Positions 14,579 through 17,937 of a stretch of 17,937 bases of DNA are shown here, piece after piece (position 1 is the stretch's first letter; every line of letters starts with the position of its first letter). The stretch spans positions 1-17,937 of the forward strand of contig DJMM01000093.1 in NCBI GenBank assembly GCA_002435365.1, given 5' to 3'. Origin of the DNA: Ignavibacteriales bacterium UBA6490. GTDB lineage: Bacteria > Bacteroidota > Ignavibacteria > Ignavibacteriales > Ignavibacteriaceae. The translations under genes and the position numbers were made by a program. The notes under the pieces are model-generated. The model was given only the letters and a program-made list of their open reading frames with translations, was not told the origin of the DNA and searched no databases.

Positions 14579-15688
14579 TCAGGTTTTGGTTTTCCTGAAC
14601 TCACTGGGGGTCATGCCCGTAACTTTCTTAAATGCAGTATTGAATGCAGTTTTTGAGTTGAAACCGGATTCTTCGGAGATAGCCAGAATCGTTAGAAGCT
14701 GTCCTTTTGCTGTCATAAGCATTTTTTGAGCCTCTTTAACACGGTACTGGTTTATAAAATCGAAGAAATTCTGATTCAGTTTGTTATTTATGATTTGAGA
14801 TAAGTTATGCGGCGAAATTCCGATAGAGGCTGATAGTTTTTGAAGAGTTAGATTGCTCTGCAGGTAAGGTTTTTCCAGCTCCATATAATTAGTAAGTTTT
14901 AGCAGATATTCCTCCGACACACTGCTGCTGAGTGCCGACTTCTCATATTTTTTCTTTTTTAACTTAATCTCTTCATTCGGGAATATTATCGGCTGTTTTA
15001 ATCCAAAATAACCCATCAGGCAGATAATTGTCGATACGGAGAGGGGTACAACTATCCGCATATAGCTGAATTTGTCTATTCCCAGAAAATACAATACAGT
15101 TAGTATAAGCATAAATCCAAAAACACCGACGAAGAGATAAATTCCGGCTTTCAGCCAGCGGAGATTTATTTTATCTATTGATGACATTGTGGTCTTAATC
15201 TTTTTTTCATGCCTGCGCACAAGCTTTGCTGTAAAATATATGTAAATGAACAGGTGTACTATCTGTACAGCAAGGATTGCAATGGTTTCATGCTTAAAGT
15301 TCAAGCTTGAATATGCAGCGAGTTTGGCTTCAGGATTTTTAATGATGAAGGGTATATTATATAATATTACAAAGAGGAACGGCATGAAATGGAGAAAATG
15401 TTCATCCCTGAATGAGAACTTCTTTTTTGTGAGAACTTTTACGTAAAAATAGAACAGCGGGCCGAACAGGAACAAAACCATCTGGGGCAGTCCCAGCAGA
15501 AAAATAAATTGAGGAACTTCATTTACTCTTTCAATTAATAATCCGGTGATGCTGAAAGCAAAAGACAAAAGCAGAAAGCCAAGCAGGTGGTTGGCCTGTT
15601 TATTTCCCTTGCCCAGTGAAATCAGCAGGAGTCCAAGAAAAACTCCCACACAAATTCCGAATAAAATAAGAAAAGAAATAAAGTCCAT
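14579..15688 (-). CDS. Membrane-anchored 7-TM AraC-family transcriptional regulator
   Basis: This is a regulator with an integral-membrane sensor half and a cytoplasmic AraC/XylS DNA-binding half, 369 residues from ATG 15686-15688. Seven hydrophobic segments are visible, at about 3-25, 35-53, 61-84, 98-117, 134-157, 180-203 and 210-231. A basic linker (KLKKKKYEK, 242-250) leads to the DNA-binding domain at about 258-369: first helix-turn-helix LTLQKLSASIGISPHNLSQI, then RVKEAQKML, then the second helix-turn-helix and signature ISEESGFNSKTAFNTAFKKV and GMTPSEFRK. This layout is common in Bacteroidota. A TTG at 15712 extends the frame by 8 codons but would overlap a candidate promoter element, so I prefer the ATG. 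It is co-directional with and upstream of the efflux operon; control of that operon is inferred from position only. Confidence 0.93.
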   Translation of the reverse strand: MDFISFLILFGICVGVFLGLLLISLGKGNKQANHLLGFLLLSFAFSITGLLIERVNEVPQFIFLLGLPQMVLFLFGPLFYFYVKVLTKKKFSFRDEHFLHFMPFLFVILYNIPFIIKNPEAKLAAYSSLNFKHETIAILAVQIVHLFIYIYFTAKLVRRHEKKIKTTMSSIDKINLRWLKAGIYLFVGVFGFMLILTVLYFLGIDKFSYMRIVVPLSVSTIICLMGYFGLKQPIIFPNEEIKLKKKKYEKSALSSSVSEEYLLKLTNYMELEKPYLQSNLTLQKLSASIGISPHNLSQIINNKLNQNFFDFINQYRVKEAQKMLMTAKGQLLTILAISEESGFNSKTAFNTAFKKVTGMTPSEFRKTKT

Positions 15689-15709
15689 TATATTTTGCAG
15701 TATAAACTT

Positions 15710-15717
15710 CAAAGTTA
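15710..15717 (-). promoter_or_regulatory. Candidate Bacteroidota-type -7 element for the AraC gene
   Basis: TAACTTTG on the - strand fits TAnnTTTG. It would start transcription about 15 bases before ATG 15688. No clear -33 TTG is present. It is the same motif as the one upstream of the efflux operon. Confidence 0.35.
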
Positions 15718-15836
15718 TAAATAAAAATTATGTATTTAAAGCATAAAAAAGCGGTATAAAGGGCTGCTCAGCCGGTACTTCAATAAAAATCCGGGTATAA
15801 AAAAATCTTTGCAGCCTCGAAGCTTGCAGTTAAATA

Positions 15837-15898
15837 AAACCGGTTTATATTGATAATTGCAGCAAATCACTGTCAATTTTTTATATCCTAAAACCGGT
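15837..15898. repeat. Two ACCGGT palindromes 54 bp apart (possible operator pair)
   Basis: The first is a perfect 10-bp palindrome, AAACCGGTTT at 15837-15846. The second is AAAACCGGT at 15890-15898, sharing 9 bases with the first site and its preceding A. The centre-to-centre distance of 54 bp is about five helical turns. They lie between the divergent genes and could bind a dimeric regulator; no binding protein can be named. Confidence 0.45.
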
Positions 15899-15909
15899 CT
15901 GAATGTTGT

Positions 15910-15929
15910 TTAAAGCAACAGTGCTTTAA
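15910..15929. repeat. 7-bp inverted repeat just upstream of the efp promoter
   Basis: TTAAAGC (15910-15916) and GCTTTAA (15923-15929) are perfect arms around AACAGT. The repeat ends 11 bases before the TTGACT -35 candidate. No T-tract follows, so an operator is more likely than a terminator. Confidence 0.45.
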
Positions 15930-15940
15930 TCTGCCAAATC

Positions 15941-15969
15941 TTGACTTTCAGGCTTCATATCCATATTTT
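15941..15969 (+). promoter_or_regulatory. Candidate promoter for efp-accB-accC
   Basis: TTGACT (15941-15946) is followed after 17 bases by TATTTT (15964-15969), giving a leader of about 26 bases before ATG 16002. A better -10 sequence, TATAAT at 15978-15983, has only TTCATA at the matching -35 distance and would leave about 12 leader bases. Either or both could be used. Confidence 0.4.
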
Positions 15970-16001
15970 TTACTTCTTATAATCAAAAAACTTAAGGACT
16001 T

Positions 16002-16565
16002 ATGGCGGATACCTCAGATTTCAGAAATGGATTAATAATTAAATTTAGGAACGAATTATACACTTTAGTTGAATTTCAGCATGTAAAACCTGGTAAGGGG
16101 GGGGCTTTTGTCAGAACAACCCTTAAAAACTTAAAAACCGGCAGAGTTCTCGAAAACACTTTCAGATCCGGTGAAAGTATTGATATTGTACGGGTAGAAA
16201 GAAAAAAATACCAGTATCTGTACCGTGAAGGTGATTTTCTGGTTTGTATGGATAATGAAACCTATGAACAAATTAATATTCCGAGGGAATATTTTGGAGA
16301 CGGTGTTGATTATCTGAAAGAAAGTGAAGAAATTGAAATTTTATTCAACCGGGATGATATTATAACTGTGGAAATTCCCATTTTTGTTAATTTGAAAGTA
16401 ATTGAGACGGAACCTGGTTTCAGAGGTGATACTGCAACCGGAGCGAATAAACCGGCAAGACTTGAAACCGGAGCATCAGTGAATGTTCCTCTTTTTATCA
16501 ACGTCGATGATGTACTGAAGATAGATACAAGAACCGGCGGATATGTTGAGCGCGTAAAATTATAG
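16002..16565 (+). CDS. efp: Translation elongation factor P
   Basis: EF-P binds between the P and E sites of the ribosome and relieves stalling at polyproline stretches. The protein has 187 residues, family length. All three domains are present. In the KOW-like domain I, the tip loop KPGKGGAF places Lys32 at the position that is beta-lysylated in E. coli (Lys34). Domain II has YLYREGDFLVCMDNETYEQ. Domain III has the signature ETEPGFRGDTATGANKPARL and the end VDDVLKIDTRTGGYVERVK. Whether and how Lys32 is modified cannot be told, as no epm or ymfI-type gene is in view. AAGGA lies only 3 bases before ATG 16002. accB follows after 8 bases, and the efp-accB-accC order is seen in many bacteria. Confidence 0.97.
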   Translation: MADTSDFRNGLIIKFRNELYTLVEFQHVKPGKGGAFVRTTLKNLKTGRVLENTFRSGESIDIVRVERKKYQYLYREGDFLVCMDNETYEQINIPREYFGDGVDYLKESEEIEILFNRDDIITVEIPIFVNLKVIETEPGFRGDTATGANKPARLETGASVNVPLFINVDDVLKIDTRTGGYVERVKL

Positions 16566-16573
16566 AGGTTTAA

Positions 16574-17023
16574 ATGGACTTAAATCTGATAAAAAAACTG
16601 GTCAGGATAGTTGATACCAGTGAAATAACCGATCTTGAAGTTGAAGAAAATGGTCTTCGTGTTAAAATTGCTAAAAAGATCAGGTTGAATTTGCCCCAGG
16701 GAGGGGCGGTTGCAACAGTTCCTGCTCTGCCTGCTGAAACTGCACCGGTAAAAGTGGTTCAGGAAGAATCTGCAGCGGCGGGAGTGCATGAAATCAAATC
16801 GCCGATTGTAGGTACATTTTATCGGGCTCCGGCACCGGATGCAGATTCATATGTTCAGGTTGGTGATGTTGTTTCGCCCGGAACTGTTCTCTGCATAGTT
16901 GAAGCTATGAAGCTTATGAATGAAATTGAGTGCGATATTTCTGGCAAGGTTGTTAAAATCCTGGTTGAAAACGGAAAACCTGTTGAATACAATCAGCCTT
17001 TGTTTCTTGTCCAACCCGCTTAA
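16574..17023 (+). CDS. accB: Biotin carboxyl carrier protein of acetyl-CoA carboxylase
   Basis: BCCP carries biotin between the biotin carboxylase and carboxyltransferase sites in the first step of fatty-acid synthesis. It has 149 residues, the usual size. The N-terminal domain (LIKKLVRIVDTSEITDLEVE) is typical and is followed by an Ala/Pro/Val-rich linker at about 43-70. The biotinyl domain runs from about 73 to 149, with IKSPIVGTFYRAPAPDA and the biotinylation site EAMKLMNEI, giving Lys113 as the acceptor. ATG 16574 has GAGG 5 bases upstream, partly overlapping the efp stop. accC starts 11 bases after its stop, the standard subunit pair. Confidence 0.97.
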   Translation: MDLNLIKKLVRIVDTSEITDLEVEENGLRVKIAKKIRLNLPQGGAVATVPALPAETAPVKVVQEESAAAGVHEIKSPIVGTFYRAPAPDADSYVQVGDVVSPGTVLCIVEAMKLMNEIECDISGKVVKILVENGKPVEYNQPLFLVQPA

Positions 17024-17024
17024 T

Positions 17025-17029
17025 AAGGA
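17025..17029 (+). promoter_or_regulatory. Ribosome binding site fixing a TTG start for accC
   Basis: AAGGA lies 5 bases before TTG 17035. The first ATG in the frame is far inside the protein, so TTG is the start. Confidence 0.75.
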
Positions 17030-17034
17030 AGAAT

Positions 17035-17937
17035 TTGTTCAATAAAATATTAATAGCAAACCGTGGAGAGATTGCTCTCAGGATTATCCGTACCTGTAAA
17101 GAATTAGGAATAAAGACTGTTGCGGTATATTCCGAAGCCGACAGGTATTCTCTTCATGTTACTTTTGCAGATGAAGCAGTATGTATCGGACCCCCGCCCG
17201 GCAGGGAAAGCTATCTCAAAATTCCGGTTTTAATTTCAGCCGCACAGGTAACCGGGGCAGATGCAATTCATCCAGGTTACGGATTTCTTGCAGAGAACGC
17301 CGAATTTTCGGAGATATGTGCTGAGTCCGGTATTAAATTCATTGGTCCCTCACCGCAGATGATACAAGCAATGGGTGATAAATCGTTTGCAAAAGATACA
17401 ATGAGAAAACACAACGTTCCGGTTGTGCCGGGAAGTGATGGTGTTGTGAAGGAAATTTCATCAGCAAAAAAAATTGCAGCAGAAGTGGGCTACCCTGTAA
17501 TTATAAAAGCTTCTGCAGGAGGCGGCGGCAAGGGCATGAGAGTGGTTTGGGCTGAAGATGAAATTGAGAAGGCTTTTCAAACTGCAAGTATGGAAGCACT
17601 TTCTGCATTTGGAAATTCGGATGTATATATCGAAAAATATCTTGAAAATCCGAGGCACGTTGAAATTCAGGTAATGGGGGACTCGTTCGGCAATGTTTAT
17701 GCATATGGTGAAAGGGACTGTTCAGTTCAGAGAAGGCATCAGAAGCTTATCGAAGAATCCCCTTCAGTGGCAGTTAATGATAAAGTACGTGAACAGATGT
17801 GTCAGGCTGCAATTCTTGGTGCTTCGGGCATCAATTATGAAGGAGCAGGTACTATTGAATTCCTGGTTGATAAGCACATGAATTTTTATTTTATGGAAAT
17901 GAATACCAGGATTCAGGTTGAACATCCCGTAACCGAA
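17035..17937 (+). CDS. accC: Biotin carboxylase subunit of acetyl-CoA carboxylase, 3' end missing
   Basis: AccC uses ATP and bicarbonate to carboxylate the biotin on BCCP. The frame is open from TTG 17035 to the window edge, giving 301 of an expected 450 or so residues. It begins FNKILIANRGEIALRIIRTC, the conserved N-terminus. The pre-ATP-grasp domain continues with HPGYGFLAENAEF. The ATP-grasp domain has GDKSFAKDTM, the glycine-rich ATP loop KASAGGGGKGMRVV, EKYLENPRHVEIQV, YGERDCSVQRRHQKLIEESP and the catalytic region EMNTRIQVEHPVTE at the end. No deviation from the active-site consensus was noticed. The TTG start follows a good AAGGA. It is the third gene of efp-accB-accC. Confidence 0.97.
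   Translation, partial: MFNKILIANRGEIALRIIRTCKELGIKTVAVYSEADRYSLHVTFADEAVCIGPPPGRESYLKIPVLISAAQVTGADAIHPGYGFLAENAEFSEICAESGIKFIGPSPQMIQAMGDKSFAKDTMRKHNVPVVPGSDGVVKEISSAKKIAAEVGYPVIIKASAGGGGKGMRVVWAEDEIEKAFQTASMEALSAFGNSDVYIEKYLENPRHVEIQVMGDSFGNVYAYGERDCSVQRRHQKLIEESPSVAVNDKVREQMCQAAILGASGINYEGAGTIEFLVDKHMNFYFMEMNTRIQVEHPVTE

Larger units (their letters stand above)
15689..16001. other. Divergent intergenic region between AraC gene and efp
   Basis: These 313 AT-rich bases contain no gene that I can support. The region must hold the promoters for the - strand AraC gene and the + strand efp-accB-accC operon. It contains a TAnnTTTG element near the AraC gene, a perfect TTGACA on the - strand (15871-15876, with no well-spaced -10), two ACCGGT palindromes, a 7-bp inverted repeat, and a TTGACT/TATTTT pair before efp. 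Confidence 0.6.

Noticed and set aside
14203..14604. A 133-codon - strand open frame with a GTG start overlapping the AraC 3' end
   Set aside because: No Shine-Dalgarno and no family motif, with unusual Pro/Ser/Ile composition, and it runs through inverted repeats. It is kept only as a note in the intergenic entry.
1..17937. Mobile elements, CRISPR arrays, tRNA or rRNA genes
   Set aside because: Reading both strands showed no transposase, integrase, regularly spaced repeat array, cloverleaf or rRNA-like sequence. No covariance or HMM search could be run.

Overview
The window looks like a chromosomal segment from an AT-rich Gram-negative member of the Bacteroidota/Chlorobi/Ignavibacteria group. 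Ignavibacteria-like is my best guess, inferred from gene order and protein style and not proven by any marker search. The lines of evidence are an F1 operon that ends atpA-atpG with no atpD/atpC behind it, an S16 protein with a charged C-terminal tail, a 7-TM AraC regulator of the Bacteroidota type, and possible TAnnTTTG promoter elements. No tRNA, rRNA, CRISPR array, insertion sequence or phage gene was seen.

Positions 1-5878 (+ strand) are a long co-directional housekeeping array: atpA (5' truncated by the window edge), atpG, ffh, rpsP, khpA, rimM, trmD and rplS. Gaps are short or genes overlap, and no intrinsic terminator is seen until a 9-bp hairpin with a T-tract after rplS. It joins ATP synthase, the signal-recognition particle GTPase, ribosomal proteins S16 and L19, ribosome maturation (RimM) and tRNA m1G37 methylation (TrmD).

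Positions 5885-7054 hold two small + strand genes: a divergent MqnA-like (type 2 periplasmic-binding-protein fold) protein of unknown function, and a DUF493/YbeD-family protein. A strong terminator then separates them from the convergent block.

Positions 7055-14133 (- strand) are a tight five-gene operon. In transcription order it contains a glycine-rich outer-membrane beta-barrel protein, a short-chain dehydrogenase (SDR), a TolC-like outer-membrane channel, a lipoprotein membrane-fusion protein and an RND inner-membrane pump. Two proteins lack residues normally considered essential: the pump lacks the TM4 Asp-Asp pair and the TM10 Lys, and the SDR lacks the catalytic Tyr. Upstream, and also on the - strand, lies a 7-TM membrane-anchored AraC-family regulator (14579-15688), separated from the operon by about 445 bases without a convincing gene. 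This block is the best candidate for an undescribed system: a sensor/regulator plus an envelope export machine carrying a probable pseudo-enzyme.

Positions 15689-16001 are a divergent intergenic region with palindromes and candidate promoters. Positions 16002-17937 (+ strand) are efp-accB-accC: elongation factor P, then the biotin carrier and biotin carboxylase subunits of acetyl-CoA carboxylase. accC runs off the window edge.
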